Assembly: GCF_022179445.1 (NCBI RefSeq)
Contig: NZ_BPQU01000002.1
Coordinates: forward strand, 330,831-394,830
Length of the DNA: 64,000 nucleotides
From: Methylobacterium mesophilicum
GTDB lineage: Bacteria; Pseudomonadota; Alphaproteobacteria; Rhizobiales; Beijerinckiaceae
Reading direction: 5' to 3'
The notes below the pieces were generated by a model that saw only the letters and a program-made list of their open reading frames with translations, made no database searches and was not told the origin of the DNA. The translations under genes and the position numbers were made by a program. The stretch's first letter is position 1; every line of letters starts with the position of its first letter. Below, one piece after another: positions 39,534-47,786 of this stretch.

Positions 39534-39938
39534 ATGACACGCATGCTCCTCCGCGTCGCCGCCCTCACGCTCGGGCTCTGCGCCGTGCCGGCGCTGGGGC
39601 AGCCGGCGGCCAAGGCGCCGGCCCGCTCCGGCCCCGACAAGGCCGCCGGCCCGGACCGGAAGGCCCTCGGGCAGGTGATCGGCTGCCCGTCCCTGGCCAA
39701 TTACCGGATGCTGCTGCACGACGGCACCGCCGCGGCGGCGGCCGTGCTGGCCGATCCCAAGGCGGACCATCTCGGCTGCACGCTGGTGACCCGCAGCGAG
39801 ATCACCGGCCTGGTCGACCGGGTGACGCTGGGCGACCGGAGCTACGAATGCGCCGGCCTGCCGACGACCACGGCCTGCCACTGGATGGAGGCCGGGGCGG
39901 CCGCGCGGCCCGCCCCGGCGGGCGCCCCCAAGCGCTGA
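39534..39938 (+). CDS. secreted hypothetical protein, 134 aa
   Basis: A signal peptide (MTRMLLRVAALTLGLCAVPA, cleaved after LGQ) precedes a small domain with three further cysteines (QVIGCPSL, HLGCTLV, YECAGLP) and one at TACHW, so probably two disulfides in the periplasm. The ends are Ala/Pro/Lys rich. No family recognised. Divergent from the DUF4170 gene. Confidence 0.7.
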   Translation: MTRMLLRVAALTLGLCAVPALGQPAAKAPARSGPDKAAGPDRKALGQVIGCPSLANYRMLLHDGTAAAAAVLADPKADHLGCTLVTRSEITGLVDRVTLGDRSYECAGLPTTTACHWMEAGAAARPAPAGAPKR

Positions 39939-40055
39939 GGCGCGCAGCGCCGCGAGGGTCTGAATTCAACCTGCTTGGCCGTTTGAAGGGCCGCCTTGGA
40001 TCGCAACCAGCCATGCAAATGGTCAAGTTGGTGACGTTCAGACCCGAAGACGGTC

Positions 40056-40394
40056 TCAGCGCAGATGGCCGCTGGCGCGCAGGTCCTGCTCCACCGCCTC
40101 GTGGACGCCCTGCAGCGGGTTGTCGTTGAGCGCGGCCGGCGGGAGCAGCGGCGTCATCGGGCCGGGCCGCGGATCGTGATCGAGCCGGACCACCGGCTCC
40201 GCGCGGGCGGGGCGCGACGGCCAGCGGGCGGCGAGCCTGCGCAGGGCCGCCTGCGCGCCGGGCGGGAGGAGGGGGAGGACCTTGTCGATCATGGCATGCG
40301 GGACGGCGCGGACCGACGCGGCAGCACCCGGCGCGTCGATCGGGTCCCGGGGAAACGGGCCGGGCGATCCGCCGTTCCGCTGCGGCGCCGTCAT
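40056..40394 (-). CDS. hypothetical protein, 112 aa
   Basis: Starts MTAPQRNGGSPGPFPRDPID at the ATG at 40394, overlapping the upstream stop by 4 bp (ATGA). A helix AMIDKVLPLLPPGAQAALRR suggests membrane or partner binding, and the tail LQGVHEAVEQDLRASGHLR is helical. No family recognised. Confidence 0.5.
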   Translation of the reverse strand: MTAPQRNGGSPGPFPRDPIDAPGAAASVRAVPHAMIDKVLPLLPPGAQAALRRLAARWPSRPARAEPVVRLDHDPRPGPMTPLLPPAALNDNPLQGVHEAVEQDLRASGHLR

Positions 40395-40942
40395 CGGCGG
40401 CCCCGTCCGAGGCGCGACAGGTCGGGCAGGAACGCGGGATCGGTCAGCGCGGCGGCCAGCACCGCCAGCAGCCCGAGATGCAGGCAAGCCGCCGCGAGCG
40501 GGAGCGCCTGGCCAGACCAGAGCCCGATCGCGGCCGCCGCCATGAGCGGCGGACCGACGACGTAGATCGGCGTGCGCCACGGGCCGGCGGGCCGGGCGAG
40601 GCGCCAGAAGCAGCCCGCGAAGGCCGCCAACGCGAAGCCGCCCTTCATCAGCGCCATGAAGCGGAGCACCCGCACGAGATCGGGATCGACGGCCGTGCCG
40701 GCCCCCCGCGCCGCGATGGCGGCGGCGCCCAGGACGGCCAGGGCCGTCAGCAGGCCGAGCAGGCCCCGCGCGCGGCCGGAGGCGTGATCGAAGATCTGGC
40801 CGGCCGCGGCCGGTCGGCCGATCCGTGCTCCGGCCTCGCCCCGGACGACGGATCCCGGCCCGAACCGGCGGTCCCTGCGTCCGCGGGGATCTGTCCCGAA
40901 TGCCGGCCACCGGCGTTCGGGACGATGCTCCAGACCCTGCAT
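40391..40942 (-). CDS. small multispanning membrane protein, start uncertain
   Basis: About four hydrophobic segments (GLLGLLTALAVLGAAAIAAR, ALMKGGFALAAFAGCFWRL, IYVVGPPLMAAAAIGLW, LPLAAACLHLGLLAVLAAAL). The first 20 residues are encoded by the 46-bp palindrome at 40883-40928, so either the element supplied the present start or the true start is further in. Coupled to the 112-aa gene downstream. Function unknown. Confidence 0.6.
   Translation of the reverse strand: MQGLEHRPERRWPAFGTDPRGRRDRRFGPGSVVRGEAGARIGRPAAAGQIFDHASGRARGLLGLLTALAVLGAAAIAARGAGTAVDPDLVRVLRFMALMKGGFALAAFAGCFWRLARPAGPWRTPIYVVGPPLMAAAAIGLWSGQALPLAAACLHLGLLAVLAAALTDPAFLPDLSRLGRGRR
40883..40928. repeat. 46-bp palindromic repeat, copy B
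   Basis: Aligns with the core of the element in mazF: CCGAA..CCGG..TTCGG and terminal ACGATGC. The inner arms GTCCCGAA/TTCGGGAC are perfect, while the outer left end is degenerate (GCGGGGAT instead of GCATCGTC). Confidence 0.65.
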
Positions 40943-41028
40943 CGCGGTCTCCTCCAGGGCGCACGGCCAGGCGGGCGATGCCGGGACCGGGTTCTCGGTC
41001 CGGGTGTATCTGTCACCGCACGTTTCTC

Positions 41029-42009
41029 TCAGAAGTCGTATAACCGCTTGGGATTCTCGACAAGGATCCTGTCACGGGTGGCGCGGTCGGGCACCCAGGT
41101 GGCGAGCAGGTCGAGCAGGCGGCCGTCATCGATGTCCTGCGCGGGCGCGAGGTCCGTGGGCTTGCGGCCGGGCTTGGGCGTGCTGTCCGGATGCGGCCAG
41201 TCGCTGCCCCAGACCAGCCGCTCCGGGTTCGCCGCCACGAGGGCCCGGGCCAGCGGCGCCACGTCGGGATAGTCGGGCGCCCGGGTCGAGGCGCGGTAGG
41301 CGCCCGACAGCTTCACCCAGGCCTGGCCGCCGCGCACGAGGTCGAGCACGTCGCCGAAGCCGGGCTGATCGGGCCCGAGGGCAGCCTGCGCGCCGGCGAA
41401 GTGGTCGAACACCACCGGCACCGGCAGGGCGGCCAGCTGCGGCTTCAGCGGGCCGATCACCGACAGGCGGGCATAGACCTGGAGGTGCCAGGGCCGCTGC
41501 CCGATCAGCTGGACGGCGCTCTCCAGCGCCTTGGCCGAGGCCGCCGGATCGAACACGCCGGCCTGCTCCAGGTTGACCCGAATGCCGCGGATGCCGGCCT
41601 GGGCCAGGGCATCGAGCTCGGCCGGGCCGGTCCCGGGCCCGATCACCGCAACGCCGCGGGCGCGCTGGGGGCCGAGAAGGCGCAGGCCGTCGAGGGTGGC
41701 CGCGTTGTCGGTGCCGTAGACGCTGGGCGTCACGATCACCACCCGGTCGAGCTTGAGCGCGTGCTGGAGCGCGAGCAGGCTCTCCGGCGGATCGACCGGC
41801 GGGGTGTAGCCGCGCCCCGCCCAGAACGGGAACCTGGCCGGATCGGGGATGACGTGGACGTGGCAATCGCAGGCCCCCGGCGGGACCTCGAACGAGACCG
41901 GGCTCCTGACGGTGGGCACGGCGGCCTGTCCCGCAGCCCGGGCCGCCGTGTCGGTCAGGGCGAGGCCGTTGGCGAGGGCCAGGGCGAGGGTTTGCCGGCG
42001 TGACAGCAT
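41029..42009 (-). CDS. Tat-exported amidohydrolase (amidohydrolase 2 family)
   Basis: 326 residues from ATG 42009; the longer frame upstream is not coding. A twin-arginine leader MLSRRQTLALALANGLALTD is followed by the TIM-barrel metal motif ACDCHVHVIPDPARFPFW, and later VFDHFAG and ERLVWGSDWPHPDSTP, the pattern of 2-pyrone-4,6-dicarboxylate-lactonase/o-pyrocatechuate-type hydrolases. Probably hydrolyses a lactone or decarboxylates an aromatic acid in the periplasm. No neighbouring catabolic genes. Confidence 0.85.
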   Translation of the reverse strand: MLSRRQTLALALANGLALTDTAARAAGQAAVPTVRSPVSFEVPPGACDCHVHVIPDPARFPFWAGRGYTPPVDPPESLLALQHALKLDRVVIVTPSVYGTDNAATLDGLRLLGPQRARGVAVIGPGTGPAELDALAQAGIRGIRVNLEQAGVFDPAASAKALESAVQLIGQRPWHLQVYARLSVIGPLKPQLAALPVPVVFDHFAGAQAALGPDQPGFGDVLDLVRGGQAWVKLSGAYRASTRAPDYPDVAPLARALVAANPERLVWGSDWPHPDSTPKPGRKPTDLAPAQDIDDGRLLDLLATWVPDRATRDRILVENPKRLYDF

Positions 42010-42314
42010 GGCGGGTCTCCTCCGGATTTTTGGGCGAACTTCTGCGAGAGCCTCACCCGGATCGGACCACCCTTGCGCGAGGCGCGCAAGCCGGTCCGGT
42101 GTCAAAGAGCCCGCGACGCTGGGCGACACGGCCGGGGTCGGGTGCGTCCGGGAGCCAGGCTACGGGCGGGGCCGCCGGATGCGCCGTAGGGTTTGGGTTG
42201 GAGAGGCGCCGATCAGGCCCCTCGGAGCCGCCGTCGAGACCGTGCCCACCTGCGGACAGGATTGCGGGCGCCGGCGCGGCGAAGTCGGTTCTGGCTGCAA
42301 GGGGTGCGGGGGCT
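42010..42314. other. 305-bp intergenic region, nothing recognised
   Basis: Between the amidohydrolase start and the 3' end of the tRNA-Sec gene. Short frames exist on both strands but none has coding character; no repeat or clear hairpin was seen. Confidence 0.5.
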
Positions 42315-42407
42315 TGGCGGAAGCGGATGGGAATCGAACCCACCGTACGCTGTTGGCGTACCACTGGTTTTGAAGACCAGGGGGGCCACCAGACCCCGTT
42401 CGCCTCC
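42315..42407 (-). tRNA. selC: tRNA-Sec (anticodon UCA)
   Basis: On the minus strand the 93-base molecule starts GGAGGCGAACGG and ends CCGCTTCCGCCA with an encoded CCA. The anticodon arm is CTGGT-CTTCAAA-ACCAG, whose central triplet TCA reads UGA. A long variable arm (GTACGCCAACAGCGTAC) and T-arm GGTGGGTTCGATTCCCATC complete the structure. The 93-base length and long extra arm are typical of selenocysteine tRNA rather than an ordinary suppressor. Implies selA, selB and selD elsewhere and at least one UGA-read selenoprotein, such as a formate dehydrogenase. Confidence 0.93.
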
Positions 42408-42557
42408 ACGGGCGGGGGTACGGGGCCGTGCCGGTGGGGTCAAGGGATGAGCGGGGTCGTCACGGTCGCGACGGCTCGAAAACCAGTCTCGTCCGACCGA
42501 GGTTTGACCTACGATGCGCTGATATGAAGCACCTGCCTTGAGGGCGGTGCCGAAATC

Positions 42558-42680
42558 CTAGCGCTCGCGCTCCGACGCGTCGCGCCGATCCTGCCGGCTC
42601 GTGAACCAGTAAACGAAGCCGGCGGTCGCCGCGAGCATCAGCGGGGTTATGATCGCAGCGGACAGAAACCCGTCGCTCAT
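42558..42680 (-). CDS. small membrane protein, 40 aa
   Basis: ATG at 42680 follows GATTGAGGA. The product has one hydrophobic helix (AAIITPLMLAATAGFVYWF) and a charged tail ending RRDASERER. Single-pass, probably N-out. Too short to assign a family; similar small proteins accompany cytochrome or transporter systems, but none is nearby. Confidence 0.6.
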   Translation of the reverse strand: MSDGFLSAAIITPLMLAATAGFVYWFTSRQDRRDASERER

Positions 42681-42712
42681 TCCTCAATCCCCCGCAGAAC
42701 TTTTCGTGCAGC

Positions 42713-42916
42713 TCAATGTAAGCTGACACTCAAGAAAAACCGAGCACCCACCAGCAGATTGAGATTTCTCAACGGGATGTGTGCAGTCGAGGTGACGAAG
42801 GCCACGATCGGCGCGAAGCACCCGACCGCCAAGGCCGCGACAGCCGCACCGTTGAACCACGTGGCCGTGATCTTGATGCGCTCGTTCCGGGCAGCCTTGT
42901 TCACGACCAAGTCCAT
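42713..42916 (-). CDS. small membrane protein, 67 aa, tentative
   Basis: From the internal ATG at 42916 (MDLVVNKAARNERIKITATW) the chain has a hydrophobic helix NGAAVAALAVGCFAPIVAFV and a second short one at the end. Upstream codons to 43117 overlap the ntrY leader and were dropped. No clear ribosome site. Confidence 0.45.
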   Translation of the reverse strand: MDLVVNKAARNERIKITATWFNGAAVAALAVGCFAPIVAFVTSTAHIPLRNLNLLVGARFFLSVSLH

Positions 42917-43122
42917 GCGACGGCGTTCGGGTATGACCTCGATGTTAAGGCTCAGCTTGCCCGGCGGCCAAGTCCGTCTGCGGCACCGGGCCTGACGATC
43001 ACCGTGAAACTCCGCTCGCGCTGCGCTGACGTCGGCCCCTGCGGCGGAATGGATCACCCGCCGCCTCCGGGGTGCCGCGATTCGTATTAATTCCGCCACA
43101 CTGTTGTGGCCCTGCACCAGTC

Positions 43123-45546
43123 ATGCCGTTTCTGCGACGCTCACCGCCTGTGGAAGGCCCTGCGCCGGACCCCGAGGAGGGTGTCCAGCCGCCTGCCGAG
43201 CCGGTGGGCGAGGGGACAAGCCAGGCGGCCGAAGAACCCGCTCAGGCAGAAACGCTCCAGGAGCCGAGCACGCCGCTCGCGGACTCGCTGAAGCCCGGGC
43301 CGCGCGGGCCGGGCTGGATCGGCGCCGCCGTGGTGGTGACCGCGCTGATCTCGGCGCTGGCGACCTTCCTGATCCTCGCCGGGGTGATCCGGGTGACGCC
43401 GACGCCGGCCTACGGCGTCACGCTGCTCGGCATCAACGCCGTCCTGGTGCTCGGGCTGGTCTTCGTGATCGCCTGGGAGGCGCGGGTCTTCCTGCACGCC
43501 CGCAAGGCCAACGCCGCGGTGGCCCGGCTGCACTCGCGCATCGTCGGCCTGTTCTCGCTGATCGCGATCCTGCCCACCGTGCTGCTGGCCGTGGTGGCGT
43601 CGGTGACCATCGACCGGGGCCTGTCGCTCGGCTTCACCGACCGGGTCCGGGACGTGGTGCTGAAATCCGTCGAGGTGGCCGACGCCTACCAGGAGAACCA
43701 GTGCCAGTCGCTCGCCCGGGAAATCCGCATCCTGGTGGACGACCTGACCCGGGCGCGCCCGAACTTCGACCGGGACCGGGCCTGGTTCGAGAACTTTTTG
43801 ACCACGCGGGCGACCAATCTCGGCCTGCCGGTGGCTCAGATCATGCGCGGACCCACCGACGTGGTGGCCCGGGCCAAGATCGACGTGCTCAAGCAGGTGC
43901 GGCTCCCCTCGGCGGCGGCCTTCGAGGAGGCGGCGACCTCCACCGACCCGATCTGCCTGCTGCCCTCGGAGGGCCGCGTCTTCGCCGCGCTGCTTCGGAT
44001 GCCGGCCTACGACGACGCGGTGCTGATGGTGCAGCGGGAAGTCAGCCAGCTGGCCATCGACTTCCCGGGCGTCTCGCGGGCGGCGGCAGCCGAGTACCTG
44101 ACCTACGATTCGCTCCGGCGCTCGATCCAGATCACCTTCGCGTCGGTGTTCCTGCTGATCGCCCTGATCGCGCTCTTGTCGGCGGTGTGGTTCGGCATGA
44201 ACTTCGCCAACCGGTTCGTGGCGCCGATCCGGCGGCTGATCAACGCCGCCGACCAGGTCGCGTCCGGCAACTTCTACGCCCAGGTGCCGACCAAGAAGAC
44301 CAGCGGCGACCTGGCCCATCTCGGCGAGGCCTTCAACAAGATGACGCAGGAACTGCGCCGCCAGCATACCGGGCTGATCGCCGCCAACGACCTGATCGAC
44401 ACCCGCCGCCGGTTCACGGAGGCCGTGCTGTCGGGGGTCTCGCCCGGGGTGATCGGCCTCGACGCGGCGGGCTTCGTCACCATCGCCAACCCGGCCGCCG
44501 AGCGGATGCTCGACCTGGAGAGCGAGGCCCTGATCGGCCAGCCGCTGGCCCGGGCGGTGCCGGAACTCGCCCCCGTGCTCGCCGAGAGCGAGAGCCGTCC
44601 GCGCGCCCTCCAGCAGCAGCAGCTCCAGCTCACCCGGTCCCGGGGCGAGCGCACCGTGACCGTGCGGGTCACGAGCGAGCAGGCCCAGGGGACGTCGCGC
44701 GGCTCGGTGGTGACCCTTGACGACATCACCGACCTCGTCCAGGCGCAGCGCAGCTCCGCCTGGGGCGACGTCGCCCGCCGCATCGCCCACGAGATCAAGA
44801 ACCCCCTGACCCCGATCCAGCTCTCCGCCGAGCGCATCCGGCGCAAGTACGGCAAGGTCATCACCGCCGACAAGGAGGTGTTCGACCAGTGCACCGCCAC
44901 GATCGTGCGCCAGGTGGACGAGATAAAGCGCATGGTCGACGAGTTCTCGGCCTTCGCGCGGATGCCGAAGCCGGCCATCGCGCCGAACGACCTCACCGAG
45001 ATCGCCAAGCAGAACCTGTTCATGATGCGCGTGGCGCACCCGGACATCGACTTCGCGTTCTCGGCTCAAGGGGGGGCGGGCAGCGCGGAGAAGATCGTGG
45101 CGGCCTTCGACATCCGGCTGCTCAGCCAGGTGATCACCAACATCCTGAAGAACGCCGTTGAGGCGGTGGCCGAGGTGCCGGCGGACGAACTCGGCAAGGG
45201 CAAGATCGCGCTCGGTCTCGCGGTCGAGGACGGCTTCGCGGTCATCACGGTGACCGACAACGGCAAGGGTTTTCCGGTGGAGGGGCGCCAACGGCTGCTC
45301 GAGCCCTACATGACCACACGCGACGGTGGCACCGGGCTGGGACTTGCTATCGTCAGCAAGGTGCTTGAGGAGCACGGCGGCGGGATCGCGCTGAACGACA
45401 ACCCCGCCGGCCGTGGCGGGCAGGTGCAGATGCGGGTTCCGCGCGAGCACGGGCCCGAGCCTTCCGGCCCCGAGACCAGCCCCGTCACGACAGAGGAGAA
45501 GGGCGCCGCACCGACGGCCCCCCGGATCGCGGAGATGCACGCATGA
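43123..45546 (+). CDS. ntrY: nitrogen-regulation sensor histidine kinase NtrY
   Basis: 807 residues. Four membrane helices (AAVVVTALISALATFLILAG, GINAVLVLGLVFVIAWEARV, IVGLFSLIAILPTVLLAVVA, FLLIALIALLSAVWFGMNFA) with a periplasmic loop, then HAMP, PAS, the H-box RRIAHEIKNPLTPIQLSAER and the ATPase N-, G-boxes NILKNAVEAV, DNGKGFP and GGTGLGLAIV. Phosphorylates NtrX in response to nitrogen or redox state. Overlaps ntrX by 4 bp. ATG at 43123 chosen over one at 43072 for domain layout. Confidence 0.95.
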   Translation: MPFLRRSPPVEGPAPDPEEGVQPPAEPVGEGTSQAAEEPAQAETLQEPSTPLADSLKPGPRGPGWIGAAVVVTALISALATFLILAGVIRVTPTPAYGVTLLGINAVLVLGLVFVIAWEARVFLHARKANAAVARLHSRIVGLFSLIAILPTVLLAVVASVTIDRGLSLGFTDRVRDVVLKSVEVADAYQENQCQSLAREIRILVDDLTRARPNFDRDRAWFENFLTTRATNLGLPVAQIMRGPTDVVARAKIDVLKQVRLPSAAAFEEAATSTDPICLLPSEGRVFAALLRMPAYDDAVLMVQREVSQLAIDFPGVSRAAAAEYLTYDSLRRSIQITFASVFLLIALIALLSAVWFGMNFANRFVAPIRRLINAADQVASGNFYAQVPTKKTSGDLAHLGEAFNKMTQELRRQHTGLIAANDLIDTRRRFTEAVLSGVSPGVIGLDAAGFVTIANPAAERMLDLESEALIGQPLARAVPELAPVLAESESRPRALQQQQLQLTRSRGERTVTVRVTSEQAQGTSRGSVVTLDDITDLVQAQRSSAWGDVARRIAHEIKNPLTPIQLSAERIRRKYGKVITADKEVFDQCTATIVRQVDEIKRMVDEFSAFARMPKPAIAPNDLTEIAKQNLFMMRVAHPDIDFAFSAQGGAGSAEKIVAAFDIRLLSQVITNILKNAVEAVAEVPADELGKGKIALGLAVEDGFAVITVTDNGKGFPVEGRQRLLEPYMTTRDGGTGLGLAIVSKVLEEHGGGIALNDNPAGRGGQVQMRVPREHGPEPSGPETSPVTTEEKGAAPTAPRIAEMHA

Positions 45547-46907
45547 GCGCCGATATCCTGATTGTCGACGACGAGGCCGACATCCGCGACCTCGTGGCGG
45601 GCATCCTCGACGACGAGGGCCACCGCTGCCGCACGGCCGGCGGCTCCGACGAGGCGCTGGCCGCCATCGAGGCGCGCCGGCCGCACCTGGTGTTCCTGGA
45701 CATCTGGCTGCAGGGCTCGCGCCTCGACGGCCTGCAGGTGCTCGACCTGATCAAGGCCGCCAACCCCGACCTGCCAGTGGTGATGATCTCGGGCCACGGC
45801 AACATCGAGACCGCGGTCTCGGCCATCAAGGCGGGGGCCTACGACTTCATCGAGAAGCCGTTCAAGGCCGACCGGCTGATCCTGGTGGCCGAGCGGGCGC
45901 TGGAAGCCTCCCGGCTCCGGCGCGAGGTCCGCGACCTGACGGCGCGCTCCGGCAACCCGAACCGCATCGTCGGCGGCTCGCTGGCGATCAACCAGCTCCG
46001 CCAGACCATCGACCGGGTCGCGCCGACCAACGCCCGGGTGATGATCACCGGGGCGCTGGGCTCTGGCAAGGAGCTCGCGGCGCGCAGCCTGCACAAGGCC
46101 TCGGCGCGGTCGAACGGCCCGTTCGTGCTGCTCAACGCGGCCGCAATCCTGCCCGAGACCATGGAGTCGGAGCTGTTCGGGGTCGAGGGCGAGTCCGGCC
46201 GGCGGGTCGGCGCCCTGGAGGAGGCCCATGGCGGCACCCTCTACCTCGACGAGGTCGCCGACATGCCGCGCGAGAGCCAGAACCGGATCCTGCGCGTCCT
46301 GGTCGATCAGAACTTCCAGCGCGTCGGCGGCACCACCCGGGTCCACGTGGATGTCCGGATCATCTCGTCCTCGTCGCGGGATCTCGCCGAAGAGATCGCC
46401 GCGGGCCGCTTCCGCGAGGACCTGTTCCACCGGCTCTCGGTGGTGCCGGTGCGGGTGCCGGCCCTGTCGGAGCGCCGGGAGGACGTGCCCGAGCTGATCC
46501 AGTTCTTCATGGACAATATCTCGTCCCAGACCGGCCTGCCCAAGCGTGTGATCGCCGAGGACGCGATGGCGGTGCTCCAGTCGCACAACTGGCCGGGCAA
46601 CGTCCGCCAGCTCAAGAACAACGTCGAGCGGCTGATGATCCTGACCCAGGCCGACCCGGACCAAGAGGTCACCTCGGAGATGCTGCCCTCCGAGATCGGC
46701 GCCCTGGTGCCGACCACCCCGGGGGGCGCCGGCGGCGAGAAGCTGATGAGCCTGGCGCTGCGCGAGGCGCGCGAGATCTTCGAGCGCGAGTATCTCGTGG
46801 CGCAGATCGCGCGGTTCTCGGGCAACATCTCGCGCACCGCCGAGTTCATCGGCATGGAACGCTCGGCGCTTCACCGCAAGCTGAAGTCCCTGGGCATCGG
46901 CCCGTAG
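45543..46907 (+). CDS. ntrX: nitrogen-regulation response regulator NtrX
   Basis: 454 residues: receiver domain with phospho-acceptor Asp53 (LVFLDIWLQGSRLDG), a sigma-54-type AAA+ domain (Walker A as GALGSGKE, Walker B as GGTLYLDEVADMP), and a Fis-like HTH at the end (NISRTAEFIGMERSALHRKL). The GAFTGA loop is missing: after ELFG the sequence is VEGESGRRVG. Alphaproteobacterial NtrX is known to lack it, so it probably does not drive sigma-54 directly. Confidence 0.95.
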   Translation: MSADILIVDDEADIRDLVAGILDDEGHRCRTAGGSDEALAAIEARRPHLVFLDIWLQGSRLDGLQVLDLIKAANPDLPVVMISGHGNIETAVSAIKAGAYDFIEKPFKADRLILVAERALEASRLRREVRDLTARSGNPNRIVGGSLAINQLRQTIDRVAPTNARVMITGALGSGKELAARSLHKASARSNGPFVLLNAAAILPETMESELFGVEGESGRRVGALEEAHGGTLYLDEVADMPRESQNRILRVLVDQNFQRVGGTTRVHVDVRIISSSSRDLAEEIAAGRFREDLFHRLSVVPVRVPALSERREDVPELIQFFMDNISSQTGLPKRVIAEDAMAVLQSHNWPGNVRQLKNNVERLMILTQADPDQEVTSEMLPSEIGALVPTTPGGAGGEKLMSLALREAREIFEREYLVAQIARFSGNISRTAEFIGMERSALHRKLKSLGIGP

Positions 46908-47035
46908 CACGCCGGGGCGCGAGGGGGGCGCAGACGGGGGACGACCCGTGAAACTGACGCCGATCCGTCACGGATCGGGCGGAACGGGGCTTGCTTGCCC
47001 CCGGGCTTTCACGCCGTCATGCTGTAGACTCGGTC

Positions 47036-47064
47036 CGTGCGGGATGATCGGACGATCCCGCACG
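47036..47064. terminator. 9-bp hairpin between ntrX and hfq
   Basis: CGTGCGGGA at 47036-47044 pairs with TCCCGCACG at 47056-47064. It could end ntrYX transcription or lie in the hfq leader, where Hfq autoregulates its own mRNA in other bacteria. Confidence 0.4.
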
Positions 47065-47148
47065 TGACGGCCCCAACCACGTGACAGATTCCGACGTCGC
47101 GTACCCAACCCGAGCCCTTCGCGCCGGGATAACGAAAAGGCAAATAAG

Positions 47149-47400
47149 ATGGCGGGCGAACGCGCACAAAACCTTCAGGACACGTTCCTCAATCATGTCC
47201 GCAAGAACAAGATCCCGCTGACCATCTTCCTCGTCAACGGCGTCAAGCTCCAGGGCGTGGTCACCTGGTTCGACAATTTCTGCGTGCTGCTGCGCCGGGA
47301 CGGCCATTCGCAGCTCGTGTACAAGCACGCGATCTCCACGATCATGCCCGGCCACCCGGTGCAGCTGTTCGAGCCGGACGAGACCGCCGAGAAGGCGTGA
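47149..47400 (+). CDS. hfq: RNA chaperone Hfq
   Basis: 83 residues, Sm fold: [40 protein letters not shown], and the Sm2 motif [11 protein letters not shown]. Forms a hexamer that pairs small RNAs with mRNA. Followed by a palindromic repeat, then hflX, the classic hfq-hflX order. Confidence 0.97.
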   Translation: MAGERAQNLQDTFLNHVRKNKIPLTIFLVNGVKLQGVVTWFDNFCVLLRRDGHSQLVYKHAISTIMPGHPVQLFEPDETAEKA

Positions 47401-47511
47401 TTTTTTTGGGGGGAAGGGCGATCGGTTCGCTTTCTCCGGGGCCGCGATGCCGCCAGCGGGCCGCCTCGCCGCACGGGCAGCGGCGAATCCCAGGACGATC
47501 CCGCACTCTCC

Positions 47512-47622
47512 CCTCATCCTGAGGTGCGGCGGAGCCGCCTCGAAGGAGGCCTCAAGGGATCGCGCGGCCAGCTGGAGGGCTCCTTCGAGGCCTCCGCTGC
47601 GCTCCGGCGCCTCAGGATGAGG
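47512..47622. repeat. interspersed palindrome with CCTCATCCTGAGG ends
   Basis: Left arm CCTCATCCTGAGG at 47512-47524, right arm CCTCAGGATGAGG at 47610-47622, with inner GCCTCGAAGGAGGCCT and CTCCTTCGAGGCC pairing. It separates hfq and hflX. Palindromes of this kind are widespread in Alphaproteobacteria. Confidence 0.65.
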
Positions 47623-47786
47623 GCGCGGGTGGGATAGGCCGAATCCAGCTGGCTGCCGGATTCGGATCTCCCCAATCCCAACCTCCTGACTCCCGGCATC
47701 TTGGCCCGGCCCCGCCGAATCCCCATGTCGAAACAATCCGAGTTCTCGAACGAAGCTGCCGGCGCGCGGGCGGCGTTAAAGGTTGC

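Noticed and set aside
43141..45540. Minus-strand frame of 799 codons opposite ntrY
   Set aside because: Mirror image of ntrY with His/Arg/Asp-rich sequence and no domain.
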